Assembly (NCBI GenBank): GCA_028455995.1
Contig: JABELC010000005.1
Span: 3,472,001 to 3,536,000, forward strand
Origin: Scleromitrula shiraiana
Lineage: Eukaryota; Ascomycota; Leotiomycetes; Helotiales; Sclerotiniaceae
Length of the DNA: 64,000 nt
Direction: 5' to 3'
The translations under genes and the position numbers were made by a program. The notes beneath the pieces are model-generated. The model saw only the letters and a program-made list of their open reading frames with translations, did no database searches and was not told the origin of the DNA. Shown piece after piece: positions 21,843 to 34,168 of the stretch (position 1 is the stretch's first letter; the number at the start of each line of letters is the position of its first letter).

Positions 21843-23484
21843 ATTTAGAAGCTTCTGAATAGAAGATAGAATATAGTGTCAGTGACTGCTAGAAGATTCC
21901 ACAACTTCGATGCTGTGATGCAAGTAAACAATGAGAGGATTTTTAATGGGATTCTTATTGCCTTTTACAAAGGGCATAGTTGAATGCGTAGAGAAGTCAA
22001 CTGGCAAGTTTCGAAACCTCTATTCTTTGTGTTGTGTAAAGAAAAAGGAAAGGGATCACCTAGGGATCCAACACGTCTGATTTTATTAGAAATAAAATCC
22101 AGAAGTGTCTCACAGGAGTGTTGATATGACTGTCGACTTGGTTTCACATTGCAAGTGAATTATCTCTTTATGGTTGTATGGAATCCTAACCGTAGGTTCC
22201 ATTGTTTGGGAGTGTGTATCGCTATGTTCAATAGTATTTGATTTGCAAAATTTATCAATATTGGGTTATTTCTTTTCAGTCTAGATTGTGTTTAGATTCA
22301 TCGATACAGTCCTTCTCAGATCGTATTTATTCGTATATGTTAGAAGATGATATCATATTTTCTATTCTCTCTTTATTTCCAATTGAATTCAAAGACTATT
22401 CAGTCCAAGTGAATGATGATGACACATCACAAACAAGATGAATATCTAATCGATTATGTTCATCACTAATTCCGAGTCAACTATCAATTCTTTTTACCTC
22501 AACTTACGCAGTAAAGTTTAAATGGACCTATTCTTGTAGTCATAATGATGGTGCAACTCACCAGTACTAATCGCGAACCCAACTCGGTGACTCGAAATTG
22601 CAACAGATTGCCTTCCTCTCCGGGCTTCCCCTACTGCACATAATCGATGAAAATCCAAAATCTATTGTGAACTATCATTAGTCCAACATCATTAGTCCAA
22701 CAACTTCAGACAAACCTCTTCAACTTTACATATTTCGATATATTCACAAAATCAATGCCTCTCACCCATTTACAAAACCATCCGAATCAGAATCAAAACT
22801 AGAACATTCACTCACTACCAACGTTCACTGGAGACTATAGACTCATATGATATATGTTCATGATTCTGTTTCTAGTGATGCATTATGTATACCACACCTA
22901 CCTAATCTCAGGCTTCTACCTCCGTCTAGGTGATTGTTCACCTACCTACTCCTCTAATGTAATTCTGAATGTAAATCTAAGCTCAGCCATCTATCCACTA
23001 ACCTATACCATTCCATGTAACCCCATGCATCCATAAACAATAGTTCCTCAAATCTTATTCATTGTGCCATTACCATTCACATGCATTCCATTCCATCCTG
23101 TTCATATGCCAGTCCAACCCATTCAATTGCCAATACGCCAGCCATCTTTCTATGTGAAACGTTAAGTGCCTGCCTCAACATCTATCTAGCACACAGCCGC
23201 AATTTTTCAAACATCCCAAAGAGTTCCGCGCAAGCAAGTGACCAAGAAAGGTCTATAAAGTACTTGCTTACAGTCGCCAGTGGACCATAAATGCGGGGTG
23301 AGAACTCCAAGTCATAACTTGCCCCAATTCAGATATCGAATATAATTTATAGCATCTTCAGAGGATTCCGTTTGTTCCACCCAGGGGCAAGTAACTCATG
23401 TTCCTTTTATAGAACATCTAGGTTAACTAAAATCCAATCTCCCATCCATAAACCGAACATTTTACCCATTCAGTCAAATCCATC
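21843..23484. other. Intergenic, nothing recognised
   Basis: No gene is supported. The short open frames (for example around 22854-23290) have low-complexity, Tyr/Ser/Cys-rich translations unlike the real proteins here. Confidence 0.4.
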
Positions 23485-24807
23485 TCACCCAACCACCATC
23501 TTCTTCTCTCCCTCCTCTTCCACCAAGCTCCTAGCGAATCTCTCCAACCCGACGACCCCCTTCTCAACATTTTTATAAGCACCACCCAATTCCTTCACTC
23601 TCCCTTCCACAAACCCAACAAATCGCCTCAAACACAATCTTTCACTTCGACTTGGAAGCCCCATCATCAACCTCTCATTACCACAGGAACCGACAATTCC
23701 CGCCCTAAGAACCTCATCTAGACGTCTTTGCATCTCGAGATCTTCACGGAGGATTGTTAAGATTTGATGCAATTTGATTTTTAACGAAGAAGCGTTGGTT
23801 TGGATTTCGGGTTCAGTGTGGGAATGTGAAATTTCGGATGTGGGTTCGGCTTCGGATTCGTCACTTTCTTCGCCCTCCCGTTCTTTTTCTCCCATTTTCC
23901 TCTCCCCAACTTCCTCCGCATCGAATCCCGAATCCCTTCTCTCCAATTCCCTTCTTCTTTCCTCCCTTCCTCTGACCTCCTCCGCGATCTCCGCCAGGAT
24001 TCCTCTACTTCTTCTACATAGCACTGTTTTGTGAACCATAGTTTTCCCCACCAGTTCTCTCAACTTCGTCAATGTAATAATCAATAATTCTTTCGTATCA
24101 TCGTTTATCTTACGGGTCCGAATAATCGCTACTTCTTTTCTTCCAAATAGGTAGGCGAGGTTGGTGGAAAATCGCGTCGTGAGAAGTTCTTGGTACAGGA
24201 GGCGTTGGGTAGCGCGATAAATCAGACGGAGGAGCGGTGATGTAGTGGGGGATGGGGTGAGAGATGTGGTTGAAAGGGAGTAGTAACCAGAGTCGCTGCA
24301 TTCGAGTGGTTTTGGTGATGTGTTTGAAACGGTTAGGTCTGGGATGGAAACTGCTGTAGGTAAATTTATATGGATTGGTGTGAAATCTATTGTTTCTTTG
24401 GTTTCGATCACCAGGGTAGTAGAGACTTCGGATTTAAGCGCCGCATCTTGAGCGTCTGCTTCGATGCATGAATCTTGTGATTCGGCATTATCGTTACTAG
24501 TTGATAGTGAGGAAGAACTGAAATGCTTTAGAGTACCAGAAGAAAACCGTAAGCCATTTAGAATTTTTCTAATAGTTCTTCGACGGGGTCGTTTATTTGT
24601 TTGTGGAGAAGCTGTATCAATAGTGGCAGCGGGAGCGGGATCGGTACAAGTATCCGAGGATTTTTCCGGAATAGATTCAGGTGACGATGAAAACGATGTA
24701 TTGGTACCAGATGTATGCATATCCTTTCTCGTAGGAGGATGAGAGGTCGAACGTGGTGAAATAGTCGAAGAAGAAAAGAATTGAGAAAGTCGTCTTGTAA
24801 GAGGCAT
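23485..24807 (-). CDS. Hypothetical Ser-rich/acidic protein, 440 aa
   Basis: Single exon with ATG at 24807. Not recognised. The N-terminus is strongly Ser/Thr/Pro-rich, and the cluster KRPRRRTIRK (~93-102) could serve as a nuclear localisation signal. A middle segment (~190-265) looks helical and hydrophobic (LRLIYRATQRLLYQELLTT, LLIITLTKLRELVGKTMV). It is followed by a charged, probably coiled-coil stretch rich in Glu and Arg (~265-320), and by a C-terminal helical part ending in EEEGEKKMVVG. A 5' region of over 2 kb with a CAA repeat precedes it, as often seen for fungal regulatory genes. A nuclear or cytoskeletal scaffold role is only a guess. Confidence 0.7.
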   Translation of the reverse strand: MPLTRRLSQFFSSSTISPRSTSHPPTRKDMHTSGTNTSFSSSPESIPEKSSDTCTDPAPAATIDTASPQTNKRPRRRTIRKILNGLRFSSGTLKHFSSSSLSTSNDNAESQDSCIEADAQDAALKSEVSTTLVIETKETIDFTPIHINLPTAVSIPDLTVSNTSPKPLECSDSGYYSLSTTSLTPSPTTSPLLRLIYRATQRLLYQELLTTRFSTNLAYLFGRKEVAIIRTRKINDDTKELLIITLTKLRELVGKTMVHKTVLCRRSRGILAEIAEEVRGREERRRELERRDSGFDAEEVGERKMGEKEREGEESDESEAEPTSEISHSHTEPEIQTNASSLKIKLHQILTILREDLEMQRRLDEVLRAGIVGSCGNERLMMGLPSRSERLCLRRFVGFVEGRVKELGGAYKNVEKGVVGLERFARSLVEEEGEKKMVVG

Positions 24808-26990
24808 GTTGATCAGGTATCAACGAACAGACAAAAAGATCGTGAAAATATCGGCCCTTTTGACTCAAACTTTCAATAAAATGGTGGAGTTCCTCCACAA
24901 ACAAACCAAATCAAACGGTCAAGTGGTCAATGAACAATAATAATTATAATAAAAATCTCGAATGAATTTGTAGCGAATGGAATTGTAAATGGATTCAAAA
25001 AATTGTTTATGCAAAGTAATGTTCGGAAAGCACGATGCGGAAAAAAGTAGAATAAGGTAAGAAGACCACAGAGTATTCTAGAATACTAGATAAGTTCAAG
25101 CAAGCAAGCAGGCGAAGCACAAGAAACAGGAAATTACCAGTGCTAATCAAATCCCAAACGAAAGAACGGTGAAAACGATCAACATGAAAGGATTGGCAAC
25201 CCTTGAAATTGTTTCGTCTCTTCGAGAAACTGTCAGAGGAAGGAGAAGAAGAAGCAAGGGAAAAGGATCAACGAGAAGAACGAACGACTGAACCCAATAA
25301 ATAAAACAGAATATGTGGTTCAAATCGAAACCTTGGAAAAAAAGGTCAATGTGAAAATATTCAAAACAGAAAATTACAGTAGTACAAGTTGAGTTGTTGT
25401 TGTTGTTGTTGTTGTTGGTATGTGCGGGCCAAAAAAATAAGGGTCTTTTTCTTCATGTATTTGCTCAGGCTTTTCCGAATCTATTTTCCGTCTTGTTAAA
25501 GCCTTTGTAAACTCTTACTTAAGGAGATGTTTCTCTCAAACTCTTCAAATTCTAAACTCGAATCGAAGTACCAAGCATCAAATTAAATCGAATTCAAATT
25601 CTAACTCAAACTCGAGAATCCCATTTCAATTCAAATTCAAATTTAAATGAACGGCAAGTGAATATATGAATCGCCCCAAAATGGAGAAAGAAGACATAAA
25701 TGACGTTAGAAATCCCTGTTTTGTGTTCCGAAATGCCTTCTTTTCCTCTCCCTCACCCGGACTTGGTTGATTCGTTGAAGCAGATATACACTGCCACGGT
25801 TAGAGAGATAATGAATGTGAAGAGTGGAGTGTAGGGTGGAGTGCAAATGTCGATCTATATTTTAATATGGATCCTTGATTGAAGATTGGGATGATAAGAA
25901 TGGGAAGAAAAGGAAAAAAGCAATGTTATCAGCCCTTGACCTCGTCGCCGTCGTATCCGAATGCAAGACCAATATAATACGTATGTACAATACGAATAAC
26001 AGACACGAAAAGAACACGTAAGAAAAGAAGGAGAGAAAGAAATACGAGAAACTAAGCAGAAAAATCAAAGCTCCCTCTTAGATCAAACAAGGCGACAGTA
26101 TAAACAAAACCTGCATAAAACTCCTAAAAGCCACTTCTTCAGTACTGTATCTCCTGCCTAAGTCCCTTCTCTGCCGTCTATCATCCATAAATATACACCT
26201 GAAACCAATCACTACGTAGATAAATCCCATAGTTAAGATTTCCCAAACAAAGACGTAAATAATCCACTTGGGAAATGCCGCCCCGCCCGCTATGTTCGTG
26301 CTTCTTTTATTCTCGAAACATCCTTGAAAGTAAACACTCGGGAAGATGCAGCTGTGGCAGCACAGTAGTAGGTAGGTAGTGCTATACACAAATTAATGTA
26401 CTGCATATATGCATGAATTTAAATGGGAAAAGGTCGAGTGATCATGCGAGTTTGGATGGTGTTTTGTTTGGATGATGAATACCAATTAACCCCACACACG
26501 TATCATGAACTGTTCGCTACGATTTATTTATATACAACGTGGTGTACCACATTAGATAGTTTTCATGAACAGTATACCATTCACTTTTTACATATATACG
26601 CGTGGTAAAGTGAAACTGAGAGAAGAAATTATATATGATTCCCCGAAAATTCACAAGAAATCTTTATATCATCATATCCTATCCTATCCTATCCCATCAC
26701 CTTCCTATATCCAATAACATACACATATTCCGATTCCCAACCCAATCCCCATTCTTTCCTACCCTATCCTATCCTATCCTATCCTATCGCCAGAAAATTC
26801 AAAAATCCCTCACAGATCGCAAATCACCATTCACAAATCTTAAATCCAAGTCCAAGCCCATCTTGTCATTTCGCATACGATAGTATCGTGTCGCACAGAT
26901 CTCGAACCTATCTGATCACCAAAAATCGAAATGAAAGAACAACTTAAACTCAACACTAATACTTGCGCATTTAATTGCAATCTTTCCTAT
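24808..26990. other. Long intergenic region with simple repeats
   Basis: Contains a (GTT)n tract at 25392-25417, that is (CAA)n on the strand of the upstream minus-strand gene. Two (TATCC)n tracts lie at about 26670-26697 and 26760-26787. The frame at 26078-26389 (minus) translates to a Cys/Phe-rich peptide without family features and is not called. The left part is probably the long 5' leader and promoter of the 23.5-24.8 kb gene. Confidence 0.45.
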
Positions 26991-27827
26991 TTACTCCGAT
27001 CCCTCTTCATTGTCCTCATCATCGTCCTCGTCATCTTCCTCATCAGCAGCTGAAAGTTCCTTATCTTCCTCGGCTGAATCGAGTTCTGGCTCATCGTCGT
27101 TGCCCTCTTCTGCTGCTACTTCTCCTGATGGATTCAGAGGAGGCGATGCTTCGGTTTTTTGCTTCTTGCTTGCTTGTTCGGGAGAGCTGGATGGTTTGGA
27201 CTCGGCACTTTCTTTAGAGAGAAACAACATGTCAGTACATTATCGATGCGCAGAATCAAAGGTGGGTTAAGAAGCGCATCGCATACCTTCTTCGGCTTCA
27301 TCGGAAACCTTGCGCTTTTTACTTGCAGCAGCAGCTGTGGATAAGAAACAACATGTTAGTACGTTTTTGATAAAGCAAATGGAAAACATGATTGAAAGCG
27401 CATCGCATACCTGGGGCTGCGGCTGGTTCCACTACATCAAGTTCCTCTTCCTCTTCTTCATCGGACTTATCTTCGACTTGAGCTTCAAAATCAGACTCTT
27501 CATACCTAGTGGTAGATAAATTAGTATTAATAAAGTGACGAAATCATTGTTCATCGTTCAATTAAGGGATAATTTGCGATGCGCTGTGACGCGATAATGT
27601 GCGCAGCTGGATCAATTAACTTTCGCGATAAAGGAAAAAAGTGCTATTGAAATAAATGAGATCTGTCGAGGAATACAAGGATAACTCGACGGCTATATTA
27701 TGCAAATAGAGAATGTAATTGAGTTCCGAAAAAGCAAGAAATAGACTCACTCATCTTCCTCCTCACTCTCATCCGAGGGAAGAGCAACAAGCTCGGCCGC
27801 TGGAGCACTTCTTGTTCTTGAAGTCAT
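26991..27827 (-). CDS. Small acidic nuclear-type protein, 146 aa
   Basis: Four exons on the minus strand: 27827-27751, 27505-27411, 27334-27287 and 27211-26991. Introns are 245, 76 and 75 nt, all GT-AG with matching phases. The protein starts MTSRTRSAPAAELVALPSDE. It alternates acidic runs (SEEEDE, SDEEEEEELD, EEDDEDDDEDNEEGSE) with two Lys-rich clusters (SKKRK, SKKQK) that could be nuclear localisation signals. Such composition is typical of histone chaperones and chromatin- or ribosome-assembly factors, but no defined domain such as CHZ is evident. Introns 2 and 3 are strikingly alike (see findings). The small size and many exons mean an ORF-only search would miss it. Confidence 0.75.
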
Positions 27828-28856
27828 GATTATCGATGATTCTCTTTCCAATTGATTATATTAAAAGATATATTGATATATATTGATGTATTGCGATGAT
27901 ATTTTTTATCGAAGTTATACAATAATATGGAAGATAAGCAGAAAGTAAAGTTGGGAACACCGCAGAACGAAGGAGCTGGAGCTGAAGGTTTAGGGTGGGC
28001 AATCATTTGGTTGGTTTACTTGCCTCCAGCTGCATTCATCCTAAAGAGTCTAAGAGGGCATGCAAGATCGGAGGAATAAAGAAGCTCGGATTTTTTATTT
28101 TTCCCCTCTTCTATCCTAAATCAGGATTAGTTTTCAGGTCTGATTTATCGCAATTAGGTTTAGTTGTTGATATGCAAGTAACCGTAATTTGGAATTGATG
28201 ATGCAAGGACAAGACCTCGGGAGGGACGGAGTACATTGTTAGTGAGGGACTAGGGGGGGGGGGGAGTACTAGGGGGCGTGTGAAATTGCCGAGTGATCAT
28301 TGGATACTTTCGCACTAATTGATGTAAGGGGAGTATGGAAGCGAAACCTTTTGTACCTCCCAAAACTTTAGGAGATGTGGAGGAGGGAGAGGAGGCAGAG
28401 GAGGCAAGTTTAAACTTTCGTTCCCCGGGTAACTGATGATCAATTATTGTTCCTGAATTTATGTTTTGAGGCTCCTGATTTGGGTTTCGTGGCGACAAAA
28501 TACTTCTGTTCCCCCATCACATTGTAACACAATATTCTAGAAGTCTAGGCTGCATTGATCGAACACGTGTTACACCAAGCTGATGGGGTGATCGATTCAC
28601 TTTACATTATCTATATCTCGGTATCAAAGTCTGGTCCCGTGAAGAGATTGAATTAAAGATTCCGTACCATTCGAGTTAGTCAAGTCTTTGACAATGTACA
28701 TTCACAATCAAATTTCAAGAAGGGTTCATGAATTTGTGGATTAAAAACTAGTTCAAAAGTCATATAAGTCATTACGAATTCCCTGTAAGAACCGTCCCGT
28801 TTCCCATCTTACCCCCACTCCCAGAAAATTGCATAGTTGCAAACAATTTCTACTCC
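27828..28856. other. Intergenic, nothing recognised
   Basis: Promoter side of the acidic-protein gene. A G-homopolymer (about 28251-28264) lies in a purine-rich stretch. The frame at 28250-28498 (minus) is low-complexity and not called. Confidence 0.4.
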
Positions 28857-30750
28857 TTATGATTTCCCCATTTGTGAGTTTTTGTACCGCTCAAAAGCAA
28901 CGATAAATTCGCTCTTGAAATCCTTGACATTGCTAACCATTGTTTTAAGGTCTTGCTTCCGAAGCTTTCCAAATTTACCAGCGCGAGCAAGCCCAACTGC
29001 GGTTATGACAACGTTTCTGATTTGTCTCCCATCCAATCCCATCTTACTGACATCTTCTTCGAGCCAGTCATTGATTTCCTTCATATCTTGCACCAGCCCC
29101 TGTTCATTCAATGGCTTAAGGAATCCTGCAAATATTTCAAGCGTCTGCATCTTGTCCAAGTTGTTGTATTTTATCGATACATGTATACGAGACTTCACTG
29201 CCACATCAAATTGTGCAATTTGGTTGGTAATTAGCATGAAAATACCTTGATAATACTCAAGGACACGAAGGAATACTTTTTGTCTTCTTTGATTAGCTCT
29301 TGAACTGATATGCTTACAATTAACTATGAATCCATACCAGATACCGACGAGTTTCTCTCTATATTAGCTGCAATACCTTGCCCTCTGCTAACATCTGGGA
29401 GGCTTTATTGGCGATACATATATCCCGGAATTTCCTTCCACGCTCCTTCAGCTTCTTTTCGACATCTTTGCGATTTCCATGATACTCGAAAAGATAGTAA
29501 TTTAGCAGAGAAGACATCACTTTGTATCCCTCGAAAGCTTCTCTAGAAATATTGACGGCGCACCGCTTAAATGTCTTCCCATTCCAGTAACAAGTCCAGC
29601 AAGACATGCTCCAATTTGATGCCGGGCCTTTGTCAGGTACTGGCCAAGATCTGGTCTTGTCCCGGACGATAAATAACTGATCTTCATCTTGAAAAGGACG
29701 GCCATATACAAGTATTCCTGGTGGAAAGATTGTCCAAAGTGTTTCATAAGCGACTATACTTTGCTGTTTATTAGTTTCGCGCGCTTTAAGATACCCTCTA
29801 AGTTTCAAATCCCAAGATCATTAGCGATTGTATCAAGAAGAAGCTTAAGGTATGATTTCACAAGCTTGTTTTTTTTTTCCTGTTTCATTATCGGTTAATG
29901 GCTCATCTACACCAGCTTGTAGTTGGTCCCAATTGTATATCAAAGGCTCATATGGTGATCGAAGATTGACCGGGGGACCGTCAAAGTAATGTCCTGGTGA
30001 GTGAACAAGATGAGTCTGGAGAAGACTCCATAAGTCCAGGCTTGTGATTTCAATCTCTGCAGTCAATCCTTCCATGTCCACAAATCTGCGCAAAGTAAAC
30101 GAATATCATTTGTGCGGCCTATCAATAGATGGTTCTGGCTGGTGTTTGTCTAGGGGAAAATCTTTGTATCCTCTCGATGGTCTATCAAAACGATTGACTA
30201 TGACCTTTGCACGAGTAGAGTGTGTTTCATCTTCAATGGATGATTTTGTTATCGTAGTAGCATGAGACTAAAATTGTTAATCTTGTGCATCGTCCAGAGC
30301 TGTAAACATTCCATTACATACCTCAAGTTTTGATGTTCGATTATTCAGATCCGATTTCGAGTCCGTATCAGAATTCGACTCTATGTCCCAAATTGTCCAT
30401 CTCCGTCAGTTGGTCTTTGAACCTTTTGAAAATTCCAAGCTCTCTTTGATGAAATGCTCACCTGAGTAGTATTGATTTCTGATTCAGTAGCTTCAACGGT
30501 TAATTTGTCGCTCGGCTTCCTAACAAGCACTCGTTCCTGAAATTCGTTGTACTTTTTCTCTAGTGTAGAGAGCCTGCCCTCCAATGTAGTGAATTTTTTC
30601 AAAAGTTACCTATCTTTCGTTAAAGGTCATTTTGCAAGATTGATAGTGGTTAAGCTTACCGAGATGGACTTCTCTTTACCTTGTAACTGAATCGACACGT
30701 TGAGTCAAAATAGCCCAGTCTCGAATGGTTCAAGCAAGATGGATATCTTG
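28857..30750 (-). pseudogene. Decayed AAA-family ATPase (DUF7025-type fungal ATPase) lacking its catalytic core
   Basis: Read on the minus strand. An N-terminal coiled-coil piece (LEGRLSTLEKKYNEFQERVL, ~30540-30600) comes first. A DUF7025-like region follows: FDGPPVNLRSPYEPLIYNW, TLWTIFPPGILVYGRPF, AVNISREAFEGYKVMSSL and DVEKKLKERGRKF. Next come the end of an AAA domain (VFLRVLEYYQGIFMLITNQ, FDVAVKSRIHVSIKY) and the C-terminal lid (LDGRQIRNVVITAVGLARAG). The piece that should sit between, with Walker A (GPPGxGKT) and Walker B (LLLDEAD), is missing. The coding frame also shifts twice: at a 10-base A/T homopolymer (29869-29878) and near 29815. Family members are usually far longer. A sequencing error could explain the homopolymer shift, but not the missing core. 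Confidence 0.8.
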
Positions 30751-31613
30751 ATTTGCGATGCAAAAGCTTAGTGAAATCACCAACTCTTTATATCAACCAC
30801 ACGAAACTTTAAATACCTCTTCAATTGTGAACATCGTTTGCTTGAAACCAATAGTCTTAACAAATCATCCGGCGTTACCGTTCCCGCGCACAATAAATTT
30901 GAGAACGGATAATCACATAGCATGAATTGAGCGAGTCTCAAGGAGAGGCAATCATATGCTAGGAAATCAGGTTATCTAGATATCAATTCGCGACTTTGCA
31001 TCTTCTTTCCTTTTATTGACGGGTTGATCCATGCTAACGCCCATCATTATAAAGGACCCGTATTCGGGAATCGTCATACACGAGATTGGGTCAAAAGTTA
31101 TTGCAAATACACTTATCCATCCCTGCATAGCATTTACATAGCCTTACCGGCAATTCGAAGATGCGGTTGGTGTGAGTGTCTGCGGGATTGGGCGGGCACT
31201 TGGAATGGGATTATGGTATCGTAACTCATGGCTTCTCTACCCGTCATGGATAGGTTTTGCATCGTGTTGCCATCAACGTTTTCGGTTTCCATATATTTGG
31301 GACTAGTTTGATCGGCGGATTAATAATACGGCTTAATGAGATCAGAATTGCAGTTCAGAAGGTAGCACTGACGATTTTGCCAGCACTGCGAAGGATTCTC
31401 ATGCAGGGGGTTATCATTGAACACCCGATGGGCAAATGTATCGTACAATGGCATTATACTTGGAACCCCGGATAGGGCTTTCTGCTCGTATGATCATAGA
31501 ATTGAGGATCAATTCAATTCCTCGAAATCTGCACAGTTTAATGTTCGTGTGTTGAATACTGATAATCAATCAATCAATATTTACCCGGAAGATGGTATGA
31601 TGGTATGATGTTA

Positions 31614-31645
<32 letters not shown>

Positions 31646-31821
31646 TTATCTTCATTGAAATAAACTCCATGTTATGCACCGGGACCTTGTATTTACCTAG
31701 CCGTTCACCCGTCCGAACAATTGACGCCTTGGATAATCACTATGTAATCACAAAACAATTGCATTCCCAACTTTCCTCCTCTGAAACGCTCACCCATGCA
31801 CCCACCCCTTCAATCAGGAAT
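30751..31821. other. Intergenic with a (TATC)n microsatellite
   Basis: No gene is supported. A (TATC)n tetranucleotide tract lies at about 31614-31650. BRF1 ends at 31822 on its right side. Confidence 0.45.
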
Positions 31822-34168
31822 TTAATCATACAATTCACTATCCTCTATATCACCCATTCCCGTCTCATCGAAATCATCCTCATAACCCATCCCCTCATCC
31901 TCATCCTCATCTTCATCTCTATTCCCAATCTCTTTCTTCCAATCATCTTCCTCCCTAACCTCCTCCTCCTCTTCCTCTTCCTCACCCTCACCCTCCCCTC
32001 CTCTATCTTCCTCCTCCTCATCCCCCACCGTACTAGCCGCCCGACTCGTAGCCACACTCCCTGGCCCACTCCCTCCCCTTCCCACCCCCTCAAACATACT
32101 AGCAATCGCATCATAATTAATCTTCTTACTCCAACTCCTCTGTTTCATCGCATTGATCGCCGCCTCCGCCGGGGTACTCGCCGCGCTCGTTTGGCCCTCC
32201 CCAATCCTCGGTTTTTTCTTCCTATTGCGCGTCGCCTTCGGCGGACCATTGGCGTCTTTTCGCCTCTGGATCTCTTTCATCTGTTGTTTGCGGAGCCAGT
32301 CTTTGTTGGCGTTGACCCAGACTTTTTCTTTCTTGGCGGCTTCGGCTTCGGGGAGTATACAGTTGATTACTTCGGGGTCATCTGCGAATTCATCTTCGCC
32401 GATTAATTGATCCATGCTGACGTATTTCTGGGGATTGGTGGCTTCGGCGAGAAGGAGATGATATCGAGCTCGTTTGGCTGCTTTAGCATAACTCAGGGCG
32501 TGTTCGGTTGTGTGAGGATCACTGATCATTTCGGAGATTTCGCGTTCGAGTTCCTCTTCAATGGTATTCCATTCCTCGGGTAGCTCGACTGCTTTCTCAG
32601 GACCTGATGGTCTACCTGGTCCTCTTTTTGGTTCGTTAGGTGTACGGTTTCTATGGGCTACTTCTGCGTCGACTTCGGCATCTGCTTCATCGTCGCCGAA
32701 TTGTTCGACTAATTTATCGAATGATGTACCGGATTCATCTTCGATTGCATCGTCCAAAAGTTGAGGGTCGATGTTTTCATCTCTTGTTGGTCTTGGAGGA
32801 ATAGCGAACCCATCAGCATCACGACGAATTTCACCAGTTGGAGTACCTTCGGATGGAGTTGTAGCTGAAGATGTACCGGTTTTTTGTCTTTTGTTGGATG
32901 AAGAAGAGTCATCATTTTCTTCACTTTCGCTAATACTTCCATCTTCATTATCTGGGCTTTCTGTGGTTCTTTTTTTACCCTTGCCTTTAACTTTACTCTT
33001 CTCCTGACGTTTTCGTTTCCTGTCGGCCTTTTCTGCAAGAAATTCATCTGATTTTTCATAAAATGAAGGGGGATCATGAGAAGATTCCAAAAATTCATTA
33101 TTAAGAAATTCCTCAACTGTAAGAGCACTACTTGGAGTTCTCTTAAATTCATCAAGACGTTTTTGGATGGTATGTGTCGTAACTTTAACGATATAAACGA
33201 CTTCGGTAACGGTTCGACGGAAATTATTCATTCTTGCTGCAAGAATAAGACAAGCACCACAGACACCAGAAGGTCTTCTTCCCATAATCATCCAATCTAA
33301 ACTCATTCTTTGAACCATACGAATTGCATCTTCAGCAACTTTATGAGTTTGTTCGTAAAATTCTAGTTTTGATGCGAATCTCCAAATTAAATCTTCGGGT
33401 AGTACTGGTAAAATACCATCTGCAGCTAAAGAAATTTCTTTATGAAGTTTCTTAAATGTAAGTCCAAGTTTAAAGACATTGACCTGAGATTATTAGCAAA
33501 TATTAGAGATTGATATAGACATCAGAACTTACTTGAATTTTATCAGAAAAATCAATCAACATAACTCTGCAAGGTTTCTCCTTTCTACAAGCACTGTATA
33601 AGCAAACAGCAGCAACCATATCAGTTCTTCTACCTTGAATAAAATTATTCATAGAAGCAAGTTTGAAAATTTGAGTTCCAACTCCAACAACAGATTCTTG
33701 AATATTAAGTTGATTTGCTAAAGCTTGCATAATACGTCTTCCTATAAAGTTATTAGATATCATACAAAATTGAGCAATATAGAACTGCATACCTTCTCTA
33801 AGAGTAGCTTCTTTATCATTATCACCACCACCAGCCCTCCTAAAAGCCGGACCCAAAGTTTTCGAAGAACCTTGATCCGCACCTACAAAACTACCCTGAA
33901 CAACAGCAGCACCACTACTCGTCTCACCAAATTGAATCTCGGCAACGATATTCGAATCATCAACCACAGTACCACAATTATGACAAACTCCATCTTCAAT
34001 TTGTGGTTTGTTACATTGTGGATTTGGACATGCTCTTCTTGGTTTAGCTCTTGCGGCTGCTGCTGTGGCTTGGCGTGATAATGGTGTAGGTCCTTGAATT
34101 GGTTTCATATTTCTTAATGGATTAGGTCTTGGTGTTGCCGCTGGCGGCTTGGATATTCGTGGTGGCAT
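31822..34168 (-). CDS. brf1: Transcription factor IIIB subunit BRF1
   Basis: Three exons on the minus strand: 34168-33793, 33741-33533 and 33483-31822, product 748 aa. BRF1 is the TFIIB-related subunit of TFIIIB and recruits RNA polymerase III to tRNA and 5S genes in the nucleus. A TFIIB-type zinc ribbon (CPNPQCNKPQIEDGVCHNCG) lies at ~47-66. Two cyclin-like repeats follow (~80-290: LREGRRIMQALANQLNIQES, GRRTDMVAAVCLYSACRKE, then LPVLPEDLIWRFASKL and RRPSGVCGACLILAARMN). The conserved BRF1 homology block carries EEELEREISEMI and VWVNANKDWLRKQQ (~490-610). The C-terminus is acidic and low-complexity. Intron 1 is only 51 nt, a multiple of three and free of stops, so retention would insert 17 residues in frame. 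A divergent 1.7-kb region separates it from the arginine methyltransferase gene. Confidence 0.95.

Noticed and set aside
26078..26389. Minus frame of 103 codons with hydrophobic stretches
   Set aside because: Lies in a simple-repeat-rich leader/spacer; the translation is Cys/Phe-rich with no start context or domain.
28250..28498. Minus frame of 82 codons, Pro/Ser-rich
   Set aside because: Low complexity including a homopolymer-derived tail; probably part of the intergenic region.
31669..32406. 245-codon plus frame opposite BRF1
   Set aside because: Antisense shadow of the acidic BRF1 C-terminus; repetitive Leu/Pro/Ser translation.
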